Below, in pieces: positions 1 to 7,267 of a DNA stretch of 15,021 bases (positions are counted from its first letter, which is position 1; every line of letters starts with the position of its first letter). Source of the DNA: an uncultured Bacilli bacterium (lineage in GTDB: Bacteria; Bacillota_I; Bacilli_A; RF39; UBA660). The translations under genes were made by a program, and so were the position numbers. The notes under the pieces are model-generated. The model was not told the DNA's origin and made no database searches. It saw nothing but the letters and a program-made list of their open reading frames with translations. The stretch spans positions 1 to 15,021 of the forward strand of contig CANQDN010000015.1 of assembly GCA_947593275.1 (NCBI GenBank), given 5' to 3'.

Positions 1-4
1 CCTT

Positions 5-80
5 GACCCATTAGCTCAGTCGGTAGAGCGCACGGCTGTTAACCGTTAGGTCGTAGGTTCGAGTCCTACATTGGGCGCCA
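5..80 (+). tRNA. tRNA-Asn (anticodon GUU), acceptor stem imperfect
   Basis: A cloverleaf is visible: D stem GCTC/GAGC, anticodon loop CTGTTAA with GTT at 38-40, T stem GTAGG/CCTAC around TTCGAGT, discriminator G and encoded CCA at 78-80. The anticodon reads Asn codons. The acceptor strands GACCCAT (5-11) and ATTGGGC (70-76) leave A-G and C-U mismatches at pairs 2-71 and 5-68, and the outermost anticodon-stem pair is C-U. The identity is clear but the 5' arm may be wrong: it would pair perfectly with ATGGGTC, as in many Firmicute tRNA-Lys genes. The gene lies at the window edge, so its promoter and any upstream tRNA are not visible. Confidence 0.88.
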
Positions 81-90
81 TTAGATTATT

Positions 91-118
91 AACTCCCAAA
101 ATAAGGGAGTTTTTTTTA
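91..118 (+). terminator. Rho-independent terminator of tRNA-Asn
   Basis: A perfect 7-bp stem AACTCCC/GGGAGTT (91-97 and 105-111) with a 7-nt loop runs straight into a T tract (110-118). It sits 10 nt after the tRNA CCA end. On the minus strand the stem is followed by mixed sequence, so it mainly stops plus-strand transcription. Confidence 0.85.
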
Positions 119-122
119 TAAA

Positions 123-2594
123 CTATTTTTTTCTTTTTTTCTCATAATATAGAAAACCACCTAAAGAAATTAAACTAGTAATAATACCTTCTGTAAGTCC
201 TCTTGGCCAATAATAAACTTCAATTACCTGCTTTTTATTAGAAACTTTAAAAGCCACAAAAGAATCTAATACTTCTCTATATTTCACTTTTTTACCATCA
301 ACTTTAATAATAAGTCCTTCATCATAAGGAATAGTAAGCATAACATACCCTCCCCTAGAAGTTATCACTCCTTTTAATTCACTCTTACTATCATCTACTA
401 CTCCCTCCCAAGTACAATTATCTTTTATTTTTTTTATGGAATCCTCATACTTATCCAAATTTAACAAAGAAAAGAAATAATCTTTATATTTAAAAGAAAT
501 ATTTTTATCATAATTATATAAAACTTCTATTTCATCCCCTTTTTCTAACACTACTACATCATCACTATTACTATTTATAACTTCTATTTCTTCATTATTA
601 ATTAAAACTGTAGGTTCTAGTGTCAAAACAACATTAAGATCATTAAATATAACCATTTCTCTATCTTCAGCTTTATGCTTAATCTTTATTTGAGGATTTG
701 ATCCCACATCATAAACTCCTCTATCTAAACTATACTTTAAATTTATAAGTTCTATATCCTCATCTTTTAACTCATTAAATAAATTAACTTCTTCACCCAC
801 TAAACTTGTATATATATTATTTATATTATCAATATAATTATCTTTTAAATGAACATCTAACAAAGTATCTGGTATTTCATAACCCAAAGGTAAAGCCCAT
901 TCATTTACACAAATTTTATCTTCACAATTATAATAATTACTATCTCCAATAATATATCTAACCCCCAATAAAGATAACACTGCTGGATTATACATAAAAA
1001 GTCTTTGATGATTAATATCTTTATTAGAAACATTAACTTTATCAATAAAATTTAAACTCTTATTATTATAACTCGAACTAAAAAGTTCCACTGAATTAAA
1101 ACCATGCAATAACCCTTCATCTTCATAGTTATCTATAACAAAAGTACTTCGCCATTTATCTTTATCTTTAATCCTATTTAATAATTCTTCTTTATATTGA
1201 TACTCATCTACAATTTTTTCATATTCTTTCCCCCGATTAATAGTTACATTATGATAAGTATTAATACAAACTTCTAAAACCACCAAAAACATAAATAAAG
1301 GCTTTATATTAATAAAGAACATATAAATAAAGAATAAACCTAAACTTAAAAACATTAAATAAATATAAGTATCCTCTAAATGTAACCCTTTTAATTTATA
1401 ACTTAAAGAACCAATAACTAACATCATAAATATTATAACAATCAAACTCTTTAATTTCCCTATATTTATTTTATCAAAATTAACCAAAGAATTATACGCT
1501 ACAATAATTAAAAAGAAACTAAATAAAAATTGGTAGCGATGACTCCACCAAACTGGCGGTTGAAAAATATTCCACGCAAAATCTAATAAATTAACCCAAA
1601 AGGACACTAAAAAGAATGCTATAACAAAACCTGTTGCAATCTTCTCTTTTTTACTTATCTTCTTATTAAAAAAGAAATATATAACTAAAACTAAAACAAA
1701 AAGAGTACAAAAAATATTATTACTTCCATAATTATAATTATCATTAACTATAAAAGAACCAATTGTAAAATTAAAAGGCAGAGAAAAAAGTGTAAACTTC
1801 TGAATCCCCAGTAAATTATTTACCTCTAAACCCTCTAATCTTCCCCTAAATAAACTAATCGCCGATGGAAGTAATATAACCATTGCTATTAAAGCCGAAA
1901 CTAAAGAATATAATATAAATCTCTTAATAAAAGGTTTTTTAAACTTATCTTTAATAATTGTATAATAAAGAAAATATATAACTAAAAAAATACAAATCAT
2001 AAAAGCCATATAATAATTTATTAGCATAACTAAACTAAGACTTAAAACATATAACATAGGTTTATTTTTATCTATTAAATTCTGAAAACCTAACATAACT
2101 AAAGGCAAAAGATAATAAGCATCCATCCACATAACATGCATCATATAAATAGTTATATACCCACTTAAAGCATAAATAAGAGCAAACACTAAATTCCACA
2201 CTGTATCTTTATATTTAGTTTCTAAATGATTCAAATACATATACATAAAAAAGCCACTTAAACCCAACTTAATATATATAAGTAATGTAAAAAATATGTA
2301 AATATGTTCTCTCTTAAAAAATACCCCTAATATATTAAAAGGACTCGCCGCATAAACACTAAATATACTAAAAAAATTAACTCCCATACCCCCATGTAAA
2401 GTAAACAAAATCGACTTACCTAATTTTAATTTTTGAGATAATTCTTGAATAATTGGAGCATACTGATAAAAAGCATCAAAAACATTAAAAGAATACTTAC
2501 CAAAAGGAATATAACCCGCAATAGTGCTAATTATAAACAGAAAAACTATCGGAATTATAAAACTTAATAAATAATAAAAATACTTCTTATGCAT
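123..2594 (-). CDS. yfhO: YfhO family membrane protein (GT-C-like)
   Basis: An 823-aa polytopic membrane protein of the YfhO family. In Bacillus subtilis, YfhO works with CsbB to add GlcNAc from an undecaprenyl-phosphate carrier to lipoteichoic acid on the outer membrane face. Visible family features are an N-terminal membrane segment followed by D40 and QY (44-45), the block GGMGVNF (about 68-74) and YAASPFN (81-87). About a dozen membrane segments extend to about residue 435, then comes a long soluble, probably extracytoplasmic part, and a last membrane segment ends in a basic tail EKKRKK. I chose the ATG at 2594: GGTGGG lies about 4 nt upstream, whereas the ATG at 2606 has no Shine-Dalgarno and sits at the predicted transcription start. 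It is transcribed divergently from the CPBP protease gene. The exact polymer it modifies is not shown. Confidence 0.85.
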   Translation of the reverse strand: MHKKYFYYLLSFIIPIVFLFIISTIAGYIPFGKYSFNVFDAFYQYAPIIQELSQKLKLGKSILFTLHGGMGVNFFSIFSVYAASPFNILGVFFKREHIYIFFTLLIYIKLGLSGFFMYMYLNHLETKYKDTVWNLVFALIYALSGYITIYMMHVMWMDAYYLLPLVMLGFQNLIDKNKPMLYVLSLSLVMLINYYMAFMICIFLVIYFLYYTIIKDKFKKPFIKRFILYSLVSALIAMVILLPSAISLFRGRLEGLEVNNLLGIQKFTLFSLPFNFTIGSFIVNDNYNYGSNNIFCTLFVLVLVIYFFFNKKISKKEKIATGFVIAFFLVSFWVNLLDFAWNIFQPPVWWSHRYQFLFSFFLIIVAYNSLVNFDKINIGKLKSLIVIIFMMLVIGSLSYKLKGLHLEDTYIYLMFLSLGLFFIYMFFINIKPLFMFLVVLEVCINTYHNVTINRGKEYEKIVDEYQYKEELLNRIKDKDKWRSTFVIDNYEDEGLLHGFNSVELFSSSYNNKSLNFIDKVNVSNKDINHQRLFMYNPAVLSLLGVRYIIGDSNYYNCEDKICVNEWALPLGYEIPDTLLDVHLKDNYIDNINNIYTSLVGEEVNLFNELKDEDIELINLKYSLDRGVYDVGSNPQIKIKHKAEDREMVIFNDLNVVLTLEPTVLINNEEIEVINSNSDDVVVLEKGDEIEVLYNYDKNISFKYKDYFFSLLNLDKYEDSIKKIKDNCTWEGVVDDSKSELKGVITSRGGYVMLTIPYDEGLIIKVDGKKVKYREVLDSFVAFKVSNKKQVIEVYYWPRGLTEGIITSLISLGGFLYYEKKRKK

Positions 2595-2611
2595 ATTACC
2601 CACCATCTATT

Positions 2612-2640
2612 ATTCTAACAACAAAACCTCATTTAATCAA
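2612..2640 (-). promoter_or_regulatory. promoter of yfhO
   Basis: On the minus strand, TTGATT (2640-2635), a 17-nt spacer, then TAGAAT (2617-2612) preceded by TGT, an extended -10. Transcription would start around 2605, giving a short leader to the ATG at 2594 and arguing against the ATG at 2606. Confidence 0.55.
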
Positions 2641-2651
2641 TACTAAATAAA

Positions 2652-2680
2652 TTGCAAAATACTATTTATTATGATATATT
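2652..2680 (+). promoter_or_regulatory. promoter of CPBP protease / phosphoesterase operon
   Basis: TTGCAA (2652-2657), a 17-nt spacer, then TATATT (2675-2680) preceded by TGA, an extended -10. It lies about 25 nt upstream of the ATG at 2705 and back to back with the yfhO promoter. Confidence 0.6.
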
Positions 2681-2704
2681 TATTAAAGAAATAGAGTTGA
2701 TATT

Positions 2705-3361
2705 ATGGCAAACAAATTTAAAGCTTTAATGAAAGGCTTTGGAACTATTTTTCTATATTTTTTCCTAGCCCTCTTAGGATCTTTAGTCTTTGGAAAATAT
2801 AAATTTTCTCAAAACTTTATTATTGCTACTTTATCTCAAATTGGTATATATTCCTTTCTTCTTATCGGTTTAGGTATTATCTATCATAAACGCCTAATAA
2901 AAGATATCCATGAATTTAAAAAAGAATATATAGGTCTTGCTATTCGAAATTGGTTAATCGGTTTATGTTTTATGCTTATTTCCAATAATATTATTAATAA
3001 TATCTTAAAAGATATCCCCATTAATGAAACTTTAAATCGTAATCTTCTTTTTACCTACCCTATAAGTAGCATTATAACTATGAGTTTAATCGGCCCTTTA
3101 GTAGAAGAAATAACTTTTAGATTAAGTTTTAAAGATGCTTTTACTAAAATGTTCACTTTTGCCCTATTTACAGGTTTTCTCTTTGGCCTTGCTCACATAG
3201 CTAAACCTGAACTAACTGAATTATTATATATTATCCCCTATGGTTCATTAGGTTTCTTCTTTGCTAAAAGTATGTATGAAACTGATAATGTTTACACTTC
3301 TTTTATATCCCATGCTTTACATAATAGTTTATGTATTTTAATTTATTTTATATGGAGTTGA
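2705..3361 (+). CDS. CPBP family intramembrane glutamic endopeptidase (CAAX-like)
   Basis: A 218-aa multi-pass membrane protein with the three CPBP/Abi motifs in order: EEITFR (E134, E135, R139), FGLAH (F160, H164) and HALHN (H203, N207). This family includes eukaryotic Rce1 and bacterial intramembrane proteases, some acting in bacteriocin immunity. All expected catalytic residues are present, so it is probably active; the substrate cannot be inferred. The length is typical. The Shine-Dalgarno (AGAG about 10 nt before the ATG) is modest. It ends in TGA, and its last codons contain the ribosome site of the phosphoesterase gene 4 nt downstream, so the two form an operon. Confidence 0.88.
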   Translation: MANKFKALMKGFGTIFLYFFLALLGSLVFGKYKFSQNFIIATLSQIGIYSFLLIGLGIIYHKRLIKDIHEFKKEYIGLAIRNWLIGLCFMLISNNIINNILKDIPINETLNRNLLFTYPISSIITMSLIGPLVEEITFRLSFKDAFTKMFTFALFTGFLFGLAHIAKPELTELLYIIPYGSLGFFFAKSMYETDNVYTSFISHALHNSLCILIYFIWS

Positions 3362-3365
3362 TAAC

Positions 3366-4181
3366 ATGAATAACGAAAAAAAACATATTGGAATTAAAAT
3401 ATTTAGTATCTTATTTATTATTATTTTTATTCTTTTCTTATATGGTCGCTATATTAACCCTTATTCTTTAACCATTAAAGAAACACCAATCTATGATAAA
3501 TCCTTAAATAAAGATTATAATGGCTTAAAAATAGTTCAATTTAGTGATTTACACTATGGCCGTACCATTGATGAAAGTAAATTAAAAAAAATTACTAAAG
3601 AAATAAATAAACTGAACGCTGATATATTAATATTTACCGGTGATTTATTTGATTATACTAAAATTAAAGAAGAAGATATCACTCTAATCTCCAAATACTT
3701 AAAAAAAATGCAAGCTAAATTAACCAAACTAGCCATAATTGGTGATTATGATCAAAAATATCCATCAGAATATGCCGAAATTCTAAATAAAAGTAATTTT
3801 ACTCTTTTAGATAATACTTCTAAACTAATTTATTATAATAGTAACTCCCCTTTAAATTTTATTGGTTTAACTAATACCAACAATATAAGCGCTTTATATG
3901 ATAACAATTACTACAACATAACTTTAGTTCATAAACCCGACAGTGTTAAAAAAATAACCAACAACAAAATAACTTTCGCTGGCCATTCCTTAGGTGGTCA
4001 AATAAAGATTCCTTTTATCGGAGGTATCATAAAAAAAGATGGAGCAAAGATTTATTATGCTGATTATTATAAATTAAATAATTCTAAACTATATATCTCT
4101 AATGGTCTTGGAACTGAAAATTATAGTTTCCGTTTCTTTAATACTCCATCAATTACTTTATATCGTTTATACAACTCTTAA
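3366..4181 (+). CDS. YkuE-like metallophosphoesterase with altered active-site motifs
   Basis: A 271-aa protein with one N-terminal membrane anchor (about residues 9-27) and a calcineurin-like phosphoesterase domain outside the membrane. Recognisable motifs are SDLH (D61, H63), GDLFD (D93), a lone H189, and GHSLGGQ (H207). The ending with NGLGTENYSFRFFNTPSITL is typical of the membrane YkuE type. Two motifs deviate: the usual GNHD is GDYD (126-129), changing the metal-binding Asn to Asp and the catalytic His to Tyr, and GHTHGGQ has Leu at the second His (L209). The fold is clear, but activity may be lost or altered. GGAG 8 nt before the ATG supports the start. It is the second gene of the operon with the CPBP protease. 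Confidence 0.85.
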   Translation: MNNEKKHIGIKIFSILFIIIFILFLYGRYINPYSLTIKETPIYDKSLNKDYNGLKIVQFSDLHYGRTIDESKLKKITKEINKLNADILIFTGDLFDYTKIKEEDITLISKYLKKMQAKLTKLAIIGDYDQKYPSEYAEILNKSNFTLLDNTSKLIYYNSNSPLNFIGLTNTNNISALYDNNYYNITLVHKPDSVKKITNNKITFAGHSLGGQIKIPFIGGIIKKDGAKIYYADYYKLNNSKLYISNGLGTENYSFRFFNTPSITLYRLYNS

Positions 4182-4207
4182 GTTCTAATCATTTAGAACT
4201 TTTTTTA
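4181..4207 (+). terminator. terminator between convergent genes
   Basis: An 8-bp perfect stem AGTTCTAA/TTAGAACT (4181-4188 and 4193-4200) with a 4-nt loop is followed by seven Ts. It begins in the phosphoesterase stop codon, and the LCP gene stop on the other strand lies inside the stem. On the minus strand the stem is not followed by a T run, so termination there is less certain. Confidence 0.85.
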
Positions 4208-5609
4208 TTTTGTTTTTAGCTTCTTCAACACTCTCTTTATTTGGCTGCATCACATAAGTTTTCATATTCTTAACTGAATAAGTATATTGATAATCATCTG
4301 TTCCCGTAAGTGTATATTCTTCTATTTTCCATTTAATATTTTTATCAATCTGCATCTTTACAAATTTAGTTAAATCATTCATCTTTAAATTAGTTATAAA
4401 AGCCTCATCCAAACTATCTAATATTTTATTATATTTTATAATAACCGAAGGACTAGTTATTTTATCTATTATCGCTTCCATCATTCTCATTTGATTTACA
4501 ATTCTTACTCTATCTCCCGAACTAAAAGCTTGTCTTTCTCTAACAAATGATAATGCTTTTTCTCCATCTACTTTATTATATCCCTTTTTATAAGTATAAC
4601 CATCTTTTGAGGTAAAATCATATTCTGAATAAACATCTACACCCCCTAAAATATCCACTATTTTAATAAGTGAGCTAAAATTAACTTTAACATAATAATT
4701 TATTTTAAGATTAAGCAACTCTTCCACCGCTTTAACACTTTCATCTATACCATAAATACCCGCATGTGTAAGCTTATCTAAAGCATTCTTAGTCTTTAAA
4801 GTAACATAATAATCTCGAGGAATTGAACTTATTAAAGCTTCTTTCTTTTTAGGATTAATACTTACCACTAAATTAACATCACTTCTAGAAACACTACTAA
4901 CACTTCCATATGTATCAATTCCACTTATATAAATATTAAAAGAATCCTGAGTTATATCTACTTTTTTAGTAATATCATCCGTTTTTACATCAATCAAAAA
5001 ATCATCCAAAACTTTATAAGAATTACTAAAATCTAAATCATCTTCCAACATTATTTTAAAGATAGTATCTTCTATTAATAAAGCATCAACTTCTTTATTT
5101 ATTAACCCCTCTTTTAACTCAATAAGATCTTCATACTCTAAAAAAGAAATATCAATCCGTTTATTTATTTTAGCCTTTACATCATCTAAACCATCTGTTG
5201 TATAATTAATAAACCCAATTTTTTTATTATCTATATCTCTTAAAGAATCATACTTTTCATCATTTAATACTATAACTTTATAATCCTCAGTTTTATAATT
5301 TACAAACCCTAACTTCTTTAAAAAACCTAAAGTATTTAACTCATACACAATAAATAATATTAATAAAACTGTATAAATAAGTGAAAACAAAGTTCCAATA
5401 ACCTTTCTTCTCATTCCCTTTTTACCTAAAATTAACCAACTAAAAACAATAGTTATAAGAATAAGTAATACCGCTAAAACTAAAAAATAATCATTAGGTA
5501 AAACATCAATAAATTTAAATAATCCCAAAATTATAGCTGTTAATAATACCATCACAAAAGTTAAATATTTAAAAAAGGGGATAGAAGAATTTTTTTTCTT
5601 ATTAGCCAT
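4185..5609 (-). CDS. LytR-CpsA-Psr (LCP) family protein with N-terminal binding-protein-like domain
   Basis: A 474-aa membrane protein. LCP enzymes transfer undecaprenyl-linked polymers such as teichoic acids or capsule to peptidoglycan, outside the membrane. There are three N-terminal membrane segments (about residues 12-35, 40-61 and 68-90). Residues about 107-205 then resemble a fragment of a periplasmic solute-binding fold: a YKVIVLND strand, NKKIGFINY, and EVDALLIED. The LCP core follows (about 225-400) with the conserved charged residues: SRSD (R242), PRD (R265), the VRER pair, and GDR before a downstream Gln. I chose the ATG at 5609, because AGGTG lies 6 nt upstream; the longer GTG start is itself part of that ribosome site. 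It lies downstream of the PAP2 gene and has its own promoter. The polymer substrate is not shown. Confidence 0.9.
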   Translation of the reverse strand: MANKKKNSSIPFFKYLTFVMVLLTAIILGLFKFIDVLPNDYFLVLAVLLILITIVFSWLILGKKGMRRKVIGTLFSLIYTVLLILFIVYELNTLGFLKKLGFVNYKTEDYKVIVLNDEKYDSLRDIDNKKIGFINYTTDGLDDVKAKINKRIDISFLEYEDLIELKEGLINKEVDALLIEDTIFKIMLEDDLDFSNSYKVLDDFLIDVKTDDITKKVDITQDSFNIYISGIDTYGSVSSVSRSDVNLVVSINPKKKEALISSIPRDYYVTLKTKNALDKLTHAGIYGIDESVKAVEELLNLKINYYVKVNFSSLIKIVDILGGVDVYSEYDFTSKDGYTYKKGYNKVDGEKALSFVRERQAFSSGDRVRIVNQMRMMEAIIDKITSPSVIIKYNKILDSLDEAFITNLKMNDLTKFVKMQIDKNIKWKIEEYTLTGTDDYQYTYSVKNMKTYVMQPNKESVEEAKNKIKKVLND

Positions 5610-5627
5610 ATTATTCACCTATTAAAA

Positions 5628-5656
5628 ATTATACCACTTAAAATCTAATTATTAAA
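5628..5656 (-). promoter_or_regulatory. promoter of the LCP gene
   Basis: On the minus strand, a perfect TATAAT (5633-5628) is preceded by TGG (extended -10), with a weak TTTAAT -35 (5656-5651) at 17-nt spacing. It overlaps the end of the PAP2 gene and gives a leader of only about a dozen nt. Confidence 0.55.
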
Positions 5657-6221
5657 TAAAATTTATAAAGATTAAAAGATAACTTAAGCCTAACAATAAG
5701 GCTCCAATAATATCGCTAAAATAGTGCACTCCTAAAAATATTCTACTATACCCTATACTTAAAACTAAGACTACCAAAATACTTGCAAAAAGCACTTTCA
5801 AAGGAAATAGTAAATCACTTAATATTAATAAGAAAATAATAAACCCATAAAACACTGTGGAACTCATCATATGTCCCGAAGGATAACTAAAGCCCTTTTC
5901 ATGAACTAATCTTCGAATATTTGGCCTCTCTCTTTTAAAAATATGTTTAAATAACCAAATTACTACTGATGATAGTAGCATTACCCCACTGATAAACCAA
6001 GCCATTTGTTTATCTTTACTAATTAATACCCATAAAATACAAACAGGCAAATAAAACTTAACACTACCTAAATTAGTAAACAATCTAAAAAACTTAATTT
6101 TACCCTCATTAAATTTCATTGCTTTATATATTTTAGCATCAAAACTTCCAAAATGATCATTAACCATTAAAAAAGACCAAAAAATATACAAAAATACCAA
6201 AATTACACTCAATAAAATCAT
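5652..6221 (-). CDS. PAP2 family phosphatase (possible undecaprenyl-diphosphate phosphatase)
   Basis: A 189-aa polytopic membrane phosphatase with the complete PAP2 signature: KX6RP (K92 to R99-P100), PSGH (114-117) and SRX5HX3D (S159, R160, H166, D170). Such enzymes remove phosphate from lipid phosphates; in Firmicutes some recycle undecaprenyl diphosphate for wall synthesis, which would suit the neighbouring LCP gene. The substrate is inferred from context only. I prefer the ATG at 6221 because GGTGAT, an exact match to the end of the Shine-Dalgarno consensus, lies 4 nt upstream; the ATG at 6233 overlaps the likely transcription start. The ends of membrane helices flank the motifs as usual. 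Confidence 0.88.
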   Translation of the reverse strand: MILLSVILVFLYIFWSFLMVNDHFGSFDAKIYKAMKFNEGKIKFFRLFTNLGSVKFYLPVCILWVLISKDKQMAWFISGVMLLSSVVIWLFKHIFKRERPNIRRLVHEKGFSYPSGHMMSSTVFYGFIIFLLILSDLLFPLKVLFASILVVLVLSIGYSRIFLGVHYFSDIIGALLLGLSYLLIFINFI

Positions 6222-6236
6222 TTTAATCACCATTTA

Positions 6237-6242
6237 ATTATA
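6237..6242 (-). promoter_or_regulatory. -10 element of the PAP2 gene promoter
   Basis: A perfect TATAAT on the minus strand about 15 nt upstream of the chosen start. No good -35 is present; the expected position falls inside a 21-bp palindrome (6256-6276). Confidence 0.4.
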
Positions 6243-6255
6243 CTCTAAAGATAAT

Positions 6256-6276
6256 ATTATTTTATCATAAAATAAT
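6256..6276. repeat. 21-bp perfect palindrome upstream of the PAP2 gene
   Basis: Ten-base arms ATTATTTTAT and ATAAAATAAT around a single central C. It covers the -35 position of the PAP2 promoter, so it could be an operator. It consists only of A and T apart from its centre, so chance is possible in this composition. Confidence 0.4.
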
Positions 6277-6291
6277 CCATATTAAAACTCA

Positions 6292-6309
6292 GAACTAATA
6301 AATAAGTTC
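6292..6309 (-). terminator. weak terminator-like hairpin after dinD
   Basis: A 5-bp stem GAACT/AGTTC with an 8-nt loop overlaps the dinD stop codon. On the minus strand it is followed by TGAG and only four Ts, so it is a poor terminator. Confidence 0.3.
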
Positions 6310-7144
6310 AATCTAAATAAAAATTATTTCTCTTCTCTTTTTCTAATTCTTTCAAACTCTTTTTTGGTGTAGGTAATTTTTCTGGCATAGTACCCCCATT
6401 TTTTTCAATTACTTCTCGAATATTTTTACCAACTATATAATGCGCCTGATTAGCTTCACTTTCCAATTTTATATTATCTCTTTTTAATTTTTGTTCTGTT
6501 TGAGAAATCCTAAATAAATTAGCTATAAGTTCATCACTACCCATATTATCTAATATATCTTCTCGATATCTTAAGCCTTTTCTTCTAGCTATATCATCCG
6601 CTGTTTCACCATTATATAATCCTTTATATCCCGCATTATGAAATTTATCAAAATTTTTAACCCCAGCATTCTTCGCCGCTTTATTTAAAGAATAATTCCC
6701 TTTTCTAGTTAAATTCCTTTGATATAATCTTTTTTCATCTTCTGTTAATTTACTATAATCTTTCTCACTTATCTCTTGCTTTCTTGTTTGAATCGCAAAA
6801 TAAGTTTGACCTAGAGCTACTATTTTCTTTTTAGGATCAGCATTTTGAACTATCAAATAGCAAGCATACCTTGTTAATTTATAATCTTTTCGTTCTCTTT
6901 TAGCTCCTGAACCTATTTCTACCATTTTCCCCACTTGGAGAAAATGGTCATCAACTAAACTTCCACTTTTCTCACAAGCTATTTTGGCATTTTCTACTAC
7001 ATTGATAAATTTATCCCATTTCTTATATTCAAGCACCGACATTAATTCTCTTGCATTCCAATATTCATTGCCATACAAATCAGCATGCTTTATACTTTCA
7101 AAAGCTTCAGTAGTATCCTCAATTTTTACAATTAGTTCTTTCAT
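6308..7144 (-). CDS. dinD: DNA damage-inducible protein D (DinD)
   Basis: A 278-aa protein aligning along its whole length with Escherichia coli DinD (about 274 aa). Shared blocks are YWNARELMSVLEYKKWDKF near the N-terminus, LTRYACYLIVQNADP, ALGQTYFAIQTRKQE, the GYKGLYNG region, DILDNMGSDELIANLFRISQTE, and the ending NGGTMPEKLPTPKKSL. E. coli DinD is SOS-induced and inhibits RecA-mediated strand exchange; the same role here is inferred. AGGGGG 9 nt before the ATG supports the start. Just upstream is a TTTACA/TATACT promoter with a LexA-like AAC-N4-GTT box in its spacer, fitting damage induction. No toxin or phage partner is next to it. DinD occurs patchily and often travels by horizontal transfer. 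Confidence 0.9.
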   Translation of the reverse strand: MKELIVKIEDTTEAFESIKHADLYGNEYWNARELMSVLEYKKWDKFINVVENAKIACEKSGSLVDDHFLQVGKMVEIGSGAKRERKDYKLTRYACYLIVQNADPKKKIVALGQTYFAIQTRKQEISEKDYSKLTEDEKRLYQRNLTRKGNYSLNKAAKNAGVKNFDKFHNAGYKGLYNGETADDIARRKGLRYREDILDNMGSDELIANLFRISQTEQKLKRDNIKLESEANQAHYIVGKNIREVIEKNGGTMPEKLPTPKKSLKELEKEKRNNFYLD

Positions 7145-7178
7145 TTATAATACCCCCTATATTTTATGAACTATTATA

Positions 7179-7207
7179 AGTATACCACCAAAACATTTGT
7201 TTGTAAA
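7179..7207 (-). promoter_or_regulatory. promoter of dinD
   Basis: On the minus strand, TTTACA (7207-7202), a 17-nt spacer, then TATACT (7184-7179) preceded by TGG, an extended -10. The architecture matches the metallopeptidase operon promoter at 9136-9164. A second TATAAT at 7178-7173 lacks a well-spaced -35. Confidence 0.6.
7190..7203. promoter_or_regulatory. LexA-like operator in the dinD promoter
   Basis: The core AAC-ATTT-GTT (7192-7201) has the half-sites and 4-nt spacing of the Firmicute SOS box (GAAC-N4-GTTC), here with A/T instead of the outer G/C. It lies between the -35 and -10 of dinD, where a bound repressor would block RNA polymerase. It is part of an alternating repeat AAACA-TT-TGTTT-GT-AAACA (7191-7209). 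No lexA gene is in the window to confirm its binding motif. Confidence 0.5.
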
Positions 7208-7267
7208 CACTTTTTATAATTAATAATCTGATTATCCTTGAATTACAACTTTTTTAATATAAATTGT

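Noticed and set aside
2705..3361. Alternative genetic code with TGA as Trp
   Set aside because: Trp is encoded by TGG throughout and TGA ends the CPBP and dinD genes at the expected family lengths.
6984..7169. Plus-strand 61-aa open frame
   Set aside because: Antisense to the start of dinD and its promoter, no ribosome site, composition like a reverse-strand shadow.
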